From: Annona cherimola
Lineage: Eukaryota; Streptophyta; Magnoliopsida; Magnoliales; Annonaceae
Direction: 5' to 3'
NCBI GenBank assembly: GCA_030490835.1
Contig: CM059975.1
Location: forward strand, 7,963,579-8,027,578
Length of the DNA: 64,000 nucleotides
Shown: positions 12,885-24,260 of the stretch, one piece after another
Numbering within the stretch: position 1 is the first letter of the stretch
Layout: the number at the start of each line of letters is the position of its first letter
Program-made: the position numbers and the translations under genes
Notes under the pieces: model-generated
What the model saw: the letters and a program-made list of their open reading frames with translations, nothing else
Database searches by the model: none
Told to the model about the DNA's origin: nothing

Positions 12885-13440
12885 AATTTTCAAATATTTT
12901 TTTTTATCGACAGCCTATACTCTGCCCGTCCCTCAAGGTTACACTACGTCATTCCAACAATCATTTTGGTTACATTAGCTACGTTGTTGCTGATGTCATG
13001 TTGTCGCTAATGCAAACTATGCGCGCAAATATTGAACACACCTAAGAGTGATAGGACCACTCGCTTCTTAATTCTTTAATCTTTCCAATTAAATAAAGTT
13101 TAATCTATTATATATTCAAAATATTTTTATTAATCGAGAGCCTATATAATTTTCCTTTCCAACGATACCAGCATTGAACATGCCTACTTTTGATGGGACA
13201 CTAAATTCCTTTTTTTAAAGGTGTACCAAATATATTGACCACGCGTCTGGCATATGCTTCTGGATGTCCATAGCTCGTTCTTGGGCATGGGTTCAACGAT
13301 CTATTAGGTGTACCAAATGTTGTAGTCGTTAATTAGAAGCCATAGCAGCTTAAACAATAAGAATGATTTACAGCCATTAGACTAATTGCAGACCATTTCA
13401 ACAACGTCTCGAAATTCAACTCTAGTCTATCGCGACAAAT
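12885..13440 (+). pseudogene. Orphan GLP promoter remnant
   Basis: This stretch aligns with the promoter of GLP-1 (about 3760-4405), including the segments reading TAATGCAAACTATG, ACAGCCATTAGAC and TTGCAGACCATTTCAACAACG. The alignment stops just before the TATA box, and the sequence switches to the 3' flank of GLP-2. The plus-strand gene that this promoter served is absent. It marks an additional lost GLP copy. Confidence 0.65.
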
Positions 13441-13844
13441 TCAACTCTAGACTGGTTCCTGAAATGGAGTTCATGTGATCTAGCTAATCTCCCAAGCAGG
13501 TGATCAGTAGGACTCCTAGAGAGATTGTTTTGATTATCAATACCACGGATCCATGTCCGCATAGGCCTCCACTTGTTCCAGGAAACTTTCCGTGTTTTTT
13601 TAATTTCCAAAAATTGATTTTGGCTGACATTAATTTCATTCAAATATCAGAAAATACCCATATTCATGCAATTAGAAAATAAATCAATTTTAGGCTTTTA
13701 GCTAGCTGTTTACAAGTTCATCACTAGCTGGCCACGTACAATTATTATAAGTATAGTGAATTCATAGCAACCACTTAGCATGATATTGCTTTATTTAGAC
13801 CAACAATCAAATACGTCAACAGCTAGCTGTTTGCGAGTTCATCA

Positions 13845-14716
13845 CTAGCTGCCCATCTGGAACGGTGCTTGCAGCAAATCAATGATTTTCTTGTCCACCT
13901 GGAAAGCCCTGGCCAGGATGTCGTCTGAGATGGGCGGCTTTGAACCAAAGACAGCGTTGGCGATGGTGATGACCCCTGGATTCTGGCTGCTCAGACCAGC
14001 GATAGCGACTGCATTGCCGTGGCCTATATTCACCTGGAAGTGAATGAGTCCAATGGGAAAGACGAAGACGTCGCCCGGCTGGAGGACCTTGGTGATGAGT
14101 CGATTGTCGGGGTTGGAAGTGACGAAGCCAACGAAGAGGGTTCCTTCAAGGACTGTCAAGATCTCAGTGGCGCGAGGGTGGGTGTGGGGAGGATTTTGGC
14201 CACCGTACGGTGCATAGTCAATTCGAACAAGGGAGATGCCAAGCGTGTTGAGTCCTGCTAGCTGGTTCACCGTCACTTGGGTCACGTTGGATCGAACCTT
14301 ACTTGTTGTTGTGTCCCCAGGTACGTTCAGACCCGGGAAGAAGAAATCATCAGCCACGACTTCATTTGGGTCTTTGCAGATAAACCCATTCACGAGCACT
14401 GCATTAAGGTAACTAAGCACGTCAAAATTAAGTTCTCGAATATTCCACGTATATGCATGCATTTTGGGCTGTCATCAAATCCTAATGGGCAACGGCAATC
14501 ACCGAAGCCAATCTCTGAATTGTGAACTGATTTGAAGTCCATCAGTCCTAAGTTTCTGACATTAAGGGCGTCCTAATTAATTAAATAATTACCTGGAGGA
14601 TTTTTGTTGATGGCTACACAGAAGTCCTGCAAGGGACTAGGGTCCCCAGCGTAAGCGTGAGATGCAAATAAGGAAAGCAGGGCAAGGCCGAACACGAGGA
14701 CGACGCCAGAAGCCAT
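13845..14716 (-). CDS. Germin-like protein, intact (GLP-2)
   Basis: On the minus strand exon 1 is 14716-14593 and exon 2 is 14398-13845, with a 194-bp GT-AG intron, encoding 225 residues. The signal peptide covers about residues 1-23 (ending AYA). Cys33 and Cys49 are the germin pair. His113, His115, Glu120 and His161 are the cupin metal ligands, and Asn79 is an NVT glycosylation site. Relative to GLP-1 it carries a short insertion before the NVT site (DTTTSK) and a second Gly in APYGGQN. A second in-frame ATG at 14728 would add four residues; 14716 is preferred because it has the better Kozak context and matches paralogues. An ATG at 14836 lies upstream of the TATA box and is not used. A poly(A) signal (TTTATT on plus) lies at 13790-13795. 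It faces GLP-1 tail to tail. Exon 1 and intron match GLP-4 (32044-32909) almost exactly. Confidence 0.95.
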
Positions 14717-14813
14717 AATCCGCAACATTATCGTCTCGAGCTTGAGAGGTGAAGAAGAACAGGTAAGAAATGAGAATATGGATTTGTGTGGAAAAGTAGC
14801 TGCAAACAACACA

Positions 14814-14821
14814 TATTTATA
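14814..14821 (-). promoter_or_regulatory. TATA box of GLP-2
   Basis: TATAAATA on the minus strand, about 98 bp upstream of the chosen ATG at 14716. It sits in the same TATAAATATGTGTT context as GLP-1. Confidence 0.75.
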
Positions 14822-15309
14822 GACGCGTACACACATGGTAGCCAGATTGATTAATTCATTAGTAGTTAGACGTTTACTATTATTGTTGAAGTGGTCAGAT
14901 GCTTAGCGCGTGGTCTAATACATATATTTGGTGGTTCAATTTATTTATTAGAGTGAAACTTGAAGAAGTCCGGCTATAGCCGTCTATGATTCAAGCCACT
15001 TCCGCTTCTTAAACTACTACTATGGAATACATTGCCTATTGCCTATTGTTGCCTATTGGCAGCAACAGTTAATTAATGCGTGGATTAATTAATTGAAATT
15101 AATGGAAGATGAAAACAATATTTTTTGGTCACTTGGCTTGCATATATCCACTCCCAACCTATAACTATCGGAGAGTAAAGCAGAAAAACACACGATAAAG
15201 CTAGAAAAATTCGTTTTGAAAAAGCTGTTTTTTTCACTAACGCAAATTTTAATTGAGATGACTTTTGGTACTTACCTGTATACATAATGTTGAAACTAAT
15301 GAACGGTTA

Positions 15310-15725
15310 GATTTTTCTGAGCATGATGATATATATCAAGATATATTTTAGGCTAAAATACAGCATTCATTTATTTTATTTTTATTTGCTTTTTTCTTCG
15401 TCGGCATGCTTTCCTAAGTGCATTTAATCTATATACCAATTTTGCCATTTTAGAATACCTGTACATATTTGTTTTTTATTTTAAACAAATTATCAATTTC
15501 GAAGGCATTTAAGTCATTTTTCACCCCTTAAAACTTGATTTCTAAAAATAAAAAAAAAATGCATAAACTATTTTTAAATGGCAAAATTTGGTACATAGAT
15601 AGAATATACTAAGAAAAATATGCTTACAAAGAAAAATTAAAAAATATAATTAGTTATAAAAATAAATAAATTTTGCATTTTAACTTAAAATACATCATGA
15701 TGTATATAATCATGCTCCATTTTTT
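15310..15725. mobile_element. Foldback MITE family, copy beside GLP-2
   Basis: Starts AGCATGATGATATATATC and ends ATGTATATAATCATGCTCC; the two halves are reverse complements over most of the element, with GCCATTTTAGAATAC near one side and its complement on the other. Other members lie at 28058-28430, 33507-33915 and 42353-42662. Confidence 0.7.
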
Positions 15726-16007
15726 TAGTCACTAAGATAGGACCAAACATAACAAAATACCAATTGACTTGGTGCATTTTGCAGCACTAAAGTGTTTCCC
15801 AACCTAAAAACACTAGTCTAAGTATTAGATATATAAACTCAAATTGCGAAAAATTAATTAATACTGCTTAATAATGAAGTGCACAAGAGAAAAACAAGGA
15901 TAAAGTAAATTTCTGGCAAATATCTATAGATGATTGGATAATTCCTGTTTGTAGGAAAGGAATTTCAAGAATATTCATTTTGCAAAAGCGGGATTCACAT
16001 ATACCTT

Positions 16008-16364
16008 CACTACATATAACAAAAGTTGACATTTGCAACCATTATTGGCAACGAATCTAAAGTTTGTTTTTTCAACTAAATAAAAATTATTTAATCTAAC
16101 ACTTGTTAGCAACAATAGTTAATTTTAAATGGGTTTTTAGGAAATATTGTTAAAAAAATTGGATCATTGTTAAGACATTTGTAAAAAAACAGTAAAAATT
16201 GTAAGAATATCTCAGAGCCTGATTATAACATCAAGTTAAAATGATGTAACATATGAAATCAAAAAAATTAGCAAAAAAACTTATTTATATTATTAAATAA
16301 TTTTTTTACCACAAAAATATTAAGTATCTTCAAATTTTGGTTATAAAATATTAGTTTTCTAGTG
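16008..16364. mobile_element. Possible CACTA-like non-autonomous element
   Basis: Begins CACTACATATAAC and ends TTTTCTAGTG, the inverted CACTAG start. The 3-bp flanks (CTT and GTT) match at two positions. Duplicate at 34206-34550. Confidence 0.4.
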
Positions 16365-16481
16365 GTTATGGCAATTTAAGAGTTGATATATATCTTTCCA
16401 TCATATACATTCTTTTTCATTATAATCTTGTCCTTTATCCAAACAACCACTGGCGAATTGAAATTAGTTTGAGGCAAATTA

Positions 16482-16750
16482 GGGTGTATTTGGAAAGTGG
16501 AAAAATTTTGAACAAAAAATTCTTGGTATAAATTTTTTTGAAATAATATAAAATTTATGATAGGGGTAATTATGAAGAGTAAAACGAATAAAGTAAAAAT
16601 AAATAGATTAGTTATATGTGTAGTTGTTAAAAATAATTTAAAAGTAGAATAGTTGTATAGGAAAATATGAATAAATAATTTAAAATAGTATAATTGCAAA
16701 GAGTGAAATGTTTTAATTTAAAAATTTTTATGTTTATCTAAATTCACCCT
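16482..16750. mobile_element. MITE of the 29336 family
   Basis: Starts GGGTGTATTTGGAAA and ends CTAAATTCACCCT. The interior ATAAATAGATTAG, TAGTTGT and GCAAAGAGTG segments match the element at 29336. Confidence 0.6.
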
Positions 16751-17490
16751 GGGATTAAAACTTTTTAGCACTCCAACTCATTTGTATGACATGTTTAACA
16801 CATTAAATAAATGGATTGATTATGAGTTGAGCTTGTCGAACCCATCAATACGATTATCCAATCCATTTAAACTCGACAACCCATATAAACTCAAAAAGGT
16901 AAAAGAGTATCAATATTCCGATTAAAAATAAATATCAAAATTGAAATTTTAAATTGGAGTTACTAACATTAGAATTCTTTGTTGATTATTCACAATTATA
17001 TCTAAATAGTATCAGTTTTATTTTATTATTCAACACATTTCCACCAATTAGCAACCTGTTAATATCCCGCAACGTAACCCGTTTATGTTAAGTGTATTAC
17101 GTTAAGTGGCTCAAAAAAAATGTATAGCGATCTGTCTATTTTGTTGTAACAGCCATAACTCTTCCTTTGATCCAACGCATCCGAATCTCACTTCTACATG
17201 CGTGCTAGATCTTCATTTCTTAACTGTGCTTAGCTGGGTTAAGATAATCTACACCCGACCCGGGTCCCAGTTTAGTTGATCTAACTTCCCAAATTTCCTT
17301 TGGAAACAAATCACTGATTCTCTTTATCTATTTCTTAATTTAATTAATGAAGCAGACCTGATCTTAATTAACTAATGAATTACTATAAAGGACATAAAAA
17401 TGGGTACCCAAAAGAATAGTACTGCTGTCGCATAATCTAAGTTAGGTGGAGTTTGGGCATCACATGGCTTTATAACCAGTAAAATACAGC

Positions 17491-19634
17491 TGGCTTGTCA
17501 CTTTCAACCCTGACAATCATCTCATAACCAACCGCCACGGCTCCACCCTAGCGATGTCTTCGTCTTTTGGTTTTTCCCTTGGCCTCATTCACTTCCAACA
17601 TGCCATAGCTAGGGGTGCAACTTGGGCCGGGTTCAGCCCGAACCCGGCCCGCCGAACCCGACAAACAGCAGTGTTGAAACCTTGGTTTTTTGAGCCCGAA
17701 CCCGATTTTTGAGCCCGAACACGAACCGAATTCAAATAGAAATCGGTCTCGGGTTCAGGCAAGCCCGAACCCTGTAAACCCGAACCCGAGGTTAATTTTA
17801 AAAAATATTATTATTTTATATACACATCAACGTCATTACATCATCTCAACATCACATCGCTTCAGCAACTTTGCCAGCCCAGAACGTGCCGACTGCCAAG
17901 CTTGCTTTGTTGCAGAATTGCAGCAACAGCGTCTGCCTCTACTGCTATTCCTTTCGTTTCTGCCTCTACGGCTCTACTGCTCTTCCTTTCATCTTCTCTG
18001 CATCCACATTTCCGGATTCCAGGCAAGCCACAAGCCTGCAACACCTCCATTTTTGCACTCGCATTTTCGAGCTTAAGCTTCTACATCCAGACTTCCAGAG
18101 TCCAGGCAAGCCGCAAGCTCTCCTCTCCATTTTCGCGCTCGCATTTTCAAGCTTAAGTTTCGGCCTTTTCTTCTCCGCTTTCAGCAGTCTCTGCGTAGGC
18201 TGCAGCTTTCATCTGCCCACCTGGTTCGTCCATCCGCCTCCCTCTCACCAAACTGCCGAAGTCGCCGCTCGTTCATCTTACTCGCCTCGTCGCCATCTCG
18301 CCTGGTCCGTCCGCCTCTCGCCGACATCGCCACCTGCTCAGCTGCCCCTGTCCCTGTCCCGGTAACATTTTTGTTCTTGATATATTTTTTTTAAAATTTG
18401 TGGCTTTGTTTCTTTTGCTCACATCCGATGCATGTGGTGCGAGGTGAAAGACAGTTGTGTTTGATGCCTCTTCATCGTGGCTAGTTACCATTTAACGTGT
18501 GATTTTGTGAACTTAGAATGACTTGATTCTGAATCATATATCCAGTTACGATTACTTATCACATTTTTATAAAATAAATGGCTTTTAGGGATTTTAATAA
18601 AATTTAAGAAAAATAAAAAGAAATCTGTGCCCGTCGTGTATAAAACTATCAACACTAAATTGAATAAAAATAAAATAGATAAAATTTGGACAAAAACGAT
18701 CATTTCTAACAGGGTGTCGTGATCCTTTAAAACCCATTTTAAAAAAACTGTTTTTTAGTCTTTTTTCAAACTAAAGTCGGTGTAATGAAATCCTATTTGA
18801 AAATGAGAGCAAAAGGGAGGAGGAAACATTTATGTAATGGGATTATATATAGGTAGAATAAATTTTTAGAAATAAACAAATGAAAACATCATTAATTAGT
18901 AATTACCTAAGAATTAATTGTTAGAAATAAAGTAAATAAAAACTGTATAAATGGCAATTTAGAAATATGTGCTTAGTACTGAAAAAGATACACTTGTTTT
19001 GCATTTTTGAAAAAGTATTCTTACATCTTGAATGCTTACATTTTAAATATTTTTGCAATTTGAAAAATTATTTCACTTGTTTGTGTTTATGTTAATTGTT
19101 CATAACTTGATATGCATTGGTTTATATTTTGATTTTTGAATTTTTCTTTCTATTCTTAAGCAGTATTTGAATTTTTCTTGCTTTCATATAATAAATTTTT
19201 TTTAAAATTTTTTTATACAATAGGTTTGTGATAAAAATTATAATAGTATGAGTAACAAAGATATATTAATAGGAGAATATCAACCCGAAATTCAACCCGA
19301 AACTCAACCCGAGCCCGAATTTCAAAAATAGGGTTAGGGTTGAGGTTTATAAATAGGGTTAGGATTAGGGTTAGGGTTGAAGTTTTATAAATAGGGTTAG
19401 GGTTAGGGTTGAGGTGAACCCGGGTTTCATGAGCCCGAGTTGCACCCCTAGCCATAGCCAGGACAAAATCGCAACCTGGTTTCGAATCCAATGCCTTGCA
19501 TGGGTTTTGGTTTGTATATAAATAAAAAATAAAGCCGTTGCACTCACTAGTCTGAGCAGCTGGAATCCAGGGCCTTTCAGGTGGACAAGAAAATGATTGA
19601 TCTGCTTCAAGCTTCATTCCAGACGACTCGCTAG
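17491..19634 (+). pseudogene. GLP pseudogene split by a hAT element
   Basis: A degenerate GLP exon 2. The part at 17491-17609 still reads like the stretch leading into cupin box 2 ([10 protein letters not shown] to GLIHFQ at the DNA level) but has indels. A 1.84-kb hAT-like element then interrupts it at 17610-19450. After the element, 19541-19634 resumes with sequence for the C-terminus (ALTSLSSWNP, then AFQVDKK to a TAG stop at 19632-19634), with the piece between them deleted. Exon 1 and the first half of exon 2, including cupin box 1, are absent. It is non-functional. It forms the plus-strand half of the type-B pair facing GLP-3. Confidence 0.85.
17610..19450. mobile_element. Non-autonomous hAT-like element in a GLP pseudogene
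   Basis: Terminal inverted repeats TAGGGGTGCAAC and GTTGCACCCCTA with perfect 8-bp TSD GCCATAGC (17602-17609 and 19451-19458). Subterminal zones are dense in AACCCGAACCCG (left) and GGGTTAGGGTT (right), as in other hAT elements with repeated subterminal motifs. The middle contains a C/T-rich part (17860-18370) with internal duplications and AT-rich DNA, but no transposase. Open frames at 17690-18491 and 19213-19770 have no known domain and read through the repeats. Confidence 0.88.
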
Positions 19635-21564
19635 TGATGCATGGCAATACACAGACCCACAAACAACTAGCTAGCTGGCAAGCTAGCCGCGTATTATCAC
19701 GCATATTTCCTAGATTTTTTTGTCTTATTAATAAAGCAAAGTTATGTGTTTGCGCTGAAAATATTGTCATCTATTCTTCTGTTACAAGCATTGGTAGTGT
19801 TGAGTTCCATGTCTGAGGAATCTACGTACGTGGATGAAAGGTCCAACATGCCTAAATTTATTTCCCGAGGGCATACCATGCACGTTGTCCGTCTCCATTA
19901 AGTTTCCATAAGTCGTGGATTCATTAGACCTTTCAACGATGTATTTATCCATTGCTTAATATAGCCTGTTGTCCAATTAGGTATTTATTCATCCATTGCC
20001 TCAAGAACCATTTTGCGGATGATGACGGAAGTTCTTGGTTGCAAAGCTCTGTGTGCATGGATTTTTAATTTCCGATAAGGAATAGCCTATTAAATTAATT
20101 AATTATTTTAACTTTAGGGTCCTTTTGTTAACGAGTAAGAAATAAGAAAAAATTCGGAAACTTTTTTTTAAAAAATGAAAGGGTGTTGTAATATGAAAGG
20201 AATAATTTATTTTTTTTATGAACAAAAGCTACAGACAATCAGAAGAGTCTATTTAAAGTTGATTTACAATGATTCTCGGTGAATAACCCACCAGGACGTT
20301 GTAGTATCAGACAATGGAAGAAGCGAAAACTGCCAAATGGTGTGCAGTCCAGTTTCCTGTTCGCAGCACGTGAAGACATCTTATATTATATATAGATAGA
20401 AAGGGTGAGGAGTGTGACCAGATCATGAATTAGAGCGCCCACAGGGACAAAACTAGGAGTTCACTGTTGAGAAAAGCTGGTCAAAATGAGGGAGTGCTCT
20501 CCAATTTCAAGTGTTTTAATTTCATTTCTGTCCCCAACGAGGCCATGGCCTCCGTGGAGAGGGCGTTCCTAATGCCATCCAGTTTCCGATACTTTGCTAC
20601 TAACAACGATTGACGTGGATACTTATTTTTTTATGAATAAATACAAAATATGTAAGTTAGTTTTACAGAAAATGTAAAATAATGATTAAAAATAAAGATA
20701 ATAATTAATAAAAATATGATTATTAAGTGGTTACAATGTCAAATAACAGAAAATTTGGTGAAATTTTGGTAGAATTTTTTTCTTTTTACCCACGGGCACT
20801 TAGATTAATATATAGCAACTTGGATTCTTCATTTCTTTACGGGGACCAGTATAATGCAAACGCTTGCATTTAATTTCAATGCAAATATTTGCATTACCCC
20901 AATTTTATGAATATTTATTTTTTAGAATCATTAGTATATGTTATATTTTTAGAGATAATTTTAAAATCTTCAGTAATTATATGTTATTCTAACATTTTGT
21001 TTCAATTGTTAAAAAATAACAATTACTGCGTGACATTTTGGGTGTGGATTAAACTTCATGACATTTACATCCAACATGGAAGTCCTCATGATTGTGCTAT
21101 TTTTATATATGAGCAAGAATCAACTCCGCTCATTGTATTCCACGAACCTGTTTTTTAACATGATTATCAGCTTTTAAATCAATATTAATTAACATTTTCA
21201 CCCTCAAGATACAACATTAGAACTACGTGCTTGCATTATCCTTAGGAGGGCACCAGGAATCAATAAAAAACTTGGCAGAAATTACCATCTTAGCAGAGAA
21301 TATATGGTGTCCGGATCGCCTGCAATATTTTAGGATTTTCAGATCTTTCTACTAATTTCATTCAAATATCATTGCTTTCAGAAAATACCCACATTCATGC
21401 AAGATAAGAAAACCAATCGATATTATACTTGTAGCACTTTGTGAGTCCATCACTAGCAACGTGCCCACGTTTATATTAAATTCGTAGCAACCATCTAAGT
21501 GTATGTTGCTTTATTTAGACAAACAATGAAATACATGAATAGCTAGCTGTTTGCGAGTCCATCA
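19635..21564. other. Intergenic DNA between the type-B pair
   Basis: Conserved with 49579-51847. A stretch around 20270-20600 (ATTCTCGGTGAA, CCAAATGGTGTGCAGTCC, TATATATAGATAGAAAGGG, GGCCATGGCCTCC) is much better conserved than its surroundings and may be the remnant of a further gene or promoter, which I cannot identify. The GLP-3 3' flank begins near 21430. Confidence 0.5.
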
Positions 21565-22509
21565 CTAGCTGCTCGTCTGAAACGGAGCTTGCAGTAGGTT
21601 AATGATTTTCTTGTCCACCTGAAAAGCCCTGGCCAGAATGTCATCCGAGATAGGTGGCTTTGAACCGAAGACGGCATTGGCTATGGTAATGACACCTGGA
21701 TTCTGGCTGCTTAGACCAGCAATGGCAACGGCATTTGTCTTGCCAATATTCACCTGGAAGTGAATGAGGCCGATGGGGAAGACGAAGACATCGCCCGGCT
21801 GGAGCACCTTGGTTATGAGACGATTGTCAGGATTAGACGTGACGAAGCCAACGAAGAGGGTTCCTTCAAGGACTGTCAAGATCTCAGTGGCGCGAGGGTG
21901 GGTGTGGGGAGGATTTTGGCCACCGTACGGTGCATAGTCAATTCGAACAAGGGAGATGCCAAGCGTGTTGAGTCCCGCTAGCTGGTTCACCGTCACTTGG
22001 GTCACGTTGGATCCAACCTTACTTGTTGTTGTGTCCCCAGGTATATTCAGACCCGGGAAGAAGAAATCGTCAGCCACGACTTCATTTGGGTCTTTGCAAA
22101 TAAACCCATTCACGAACACTGCTTGCATTAAGACAAACACTTTGAATTAATTACTGTCTCCAACTCCACATGCATTTTGTGATGCGTTTGAATGATTACA
22201 TGTAGTTAATATAACATAACATAACATAAATAAGCAATTACAACATCGTTTCGGTTACATCTTATAATTAACATATATAAGCTTTTTTATAGTAAAACTA
22301 AATGGCTAGATAAAACTTTATCGCTTGTCTAACTGCACGCTTCATTTTTCAGAAATTTCCTCATCATTGATAGGGAAAGAATACTAACCTTGTGGGTTCT
22401 TGTTAATGGCTACACAGAAGTCCTGCAAGGGACTGGGATCCCCTGCGTAAGTATCAGAAGCAAATAAGGAAAGTAGAGCAAGGCCAAGCACAAGGACGCT
22501 AGAAGCCAT
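21565..22509 (-). CDS. Germin-like protein, intact (GLP-3)
   Basis: Minus-strand exon 1 is 22509-22389 and exon 2 is 22118-21565, separated by a 270-bp GT-AG intron, giving 224 residues. The signal peptide is about residues 1-22 (ending TYA). Cys32 and Cys48, cupin ligands His112, His114, Glu119 and His160, and the NVT sequon at Asn78 are all present, so the protein should fold and bind metal. It shares the DTTTSK insertion and APYGGQN with GLP-2, and differs near the C-terminus (GKTNAV instead of GHGNAV, and IINLL instead of IIDLL). The ATG context ACCATGG is strong. The poly(A) signal is at 21510-21515 (TTTATT on plus). The element matching the other copies' TATA box is degenerate (CTATGAATG near 22600), so expression may be weaker or altered. 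It belongs to the type-B pair, facing the hAT-split pseudogene at 17491-19634. Its own duplicate at 51848-52581 is broken. Confidence 0.93.
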
Positions 22510-22599
22510 GGTCTGAATGTTCTCTCAAGATAGCTGAGGAAGAACACTGCAAAGCAGAGAGTATAGAGTTGTGGGGATACGTGGCTGGAAATAACACAT

Positions 22600-23845
22600 T
22601 CATAGACAAGTGTAGATGGTAGGTTACTATAGACATTTAGTGATTATTATTAAAACAGTTGAATTTAGCCTTGACCAAGATATCAGAATATTGAAGTCTA
22701 ATGATGTCTACCAATTCCATGTTGTGTCTAACGAAAGCATGCCACAGATGATAGAAATAGTCATGTGCTTGCGGTTTGGTTTTGAGTTGCTTTCATTAAA
22801 CTACTACATTTGAATAAATTGAAGTTAGACGGGGTTCCTCGGAAACGGTAAATGAATTTTAATGGGACGTAGAAGAAGACGTCAACTGATGACGCTGTCT
22901 TTTGTATTGTCCATTATATTTTTTAATCTGGTTGCTTCTTTGTAACCAAGTTACATATAACTCTTTAAATTTTAAGATTTTAATGTTTAATAGAAAATTT
23001 AATGTATTTGTTCTATTTAATATCATTTATTTAATTAAGAGATCAAATTTTATCTAAATCAAATATACTTAAAGACCACATTTTCTAAATATATATATTT
23101 ATGTATTAATTATGAAAAAATTTTAAATCTATTTACATATATATTAGGATGTATTAATATTTTACGGAATCATTTCTTAGATAGAAATAATATTTTAGAC
23201 GGTTTAGATGCTGAAAATACAACTTTAAAATTGATATTTAATATTAAACTATTTTATTACATCATTTTACATATTTGTAGATAAGTTCTGTGCATGATGA
23301 TATTAGATAAATAAAAGAGTTTTCAAAGAGTCTATAAATGGTTTTTATGGGTATTTTCAATCATCTCAACGGGTAAGTTTTCAACTAAGTTCTAAAATAT
23401 TCCTACAAATTTCTTATAATATTCTAACATACATCTAACAATATTTCTAATTTTATTCTTGTGGTAGACGCCTCTTCTTAACTGGGTAGACAACTGCCAC
23501 CTACTCCAACCTATTTAATTTCTACTATTGTTGAGACTCAAACATTGGCCCCCAACATGAGGGATAGACTAAGTACCACCATGCTAAAAACGCGTGATGG
23601 CTATAAATGATGTTAAATATAATGGATAGGTGAATTTCTTAATCAATTATCAAAATATTAAAAATTGAAAGGATTATATAGAAGAGGAGTTTCATAGAAG
23701 CATTTCCATTTTTAATTGGTATTAATTAGTTAGAAACATCATCCACGCTGATACAACTAAAGGGAAGCACCCAATGCACCCACCACAAGACTATGTACCA
23801 TCACAAAAAGGCTTTGGGATGCTTTTTAAAATTCGTCACTAAAAG
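22600..23845. other. Gene-free stretch upstream of GLP-3
   Basis: AT-rich DNA with no frame longer than 65 residues and no recognisable domain. It includes the degenerate GLP-3 core promoter near 22600 and a TTTTAGACGGTTTAGATGCTG segment near 23192, similar to phrases in the MITE cluster at 9592. Confidence 0.45.
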
Positions 23846-24236
23846 TGTAACATCCAGACACAGAAAAATAATTTTAAGCCTGTGGGTTTTGGGTCCCACA
23901 GTATGATATTTTCTGCTTTGACCTGTAGCTCAGATGCATCATTTTGAAATGCATCATACGATACTTCAAGCTTAGAGCTACTTATAATCTCTCATGAACT
24001 ATATTTCCTTTTTAATGTAGGGATCAATTCTAGGTCGTTACAACCTACCAGCTTCCACTCGGTTCATGCTTGAACCACTTTGTGGTTGTCAGCCTTATAG
24101 TGTGATATTGTTAGCTCTGGCCTAACAGGTCAGCTACGAAATTTTAAAATGTGATATTTCAAGCTTTAACCTACCCATGAACTCCTATGAACTTTATCCT
24201 CTTTTCTATTTGAGATTTAGTTCTAGGCTGCTATAA
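23846..24236. repeat. Degenerate LTR-like tandem pair
   Basis: TGTAACATCCAGAC at 23846 to GGTCGTTACA at 24042, then a diverged partial second copy at about 24093-24236 (AGTGTGATATT... and TTAGTTCTAGG). It resembles an old TRIM next to the clear array, but with no TSD or binding site that I can define. Confidence 0.45.
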
Positions 24237-24260
24237 AATAAAAAGTCATATTTCTTCATT

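Noticed and set aside
17690..18491. Overlapping open frames in a C/T-rich region
   Set aside because: They fall within the hAT-like element, overlap each other in several frames, and have low-complexity composition without a transposase motif.
19320..19420. Telomere-like TTAGGG/GGGTTA runs
   Set aside because: They are irregular, mixed with GGGTTGAGG, and lie at the subterminal end of a hAT-like element with a matching TSD; the usual plant telomere repeat is TTTAGGG.
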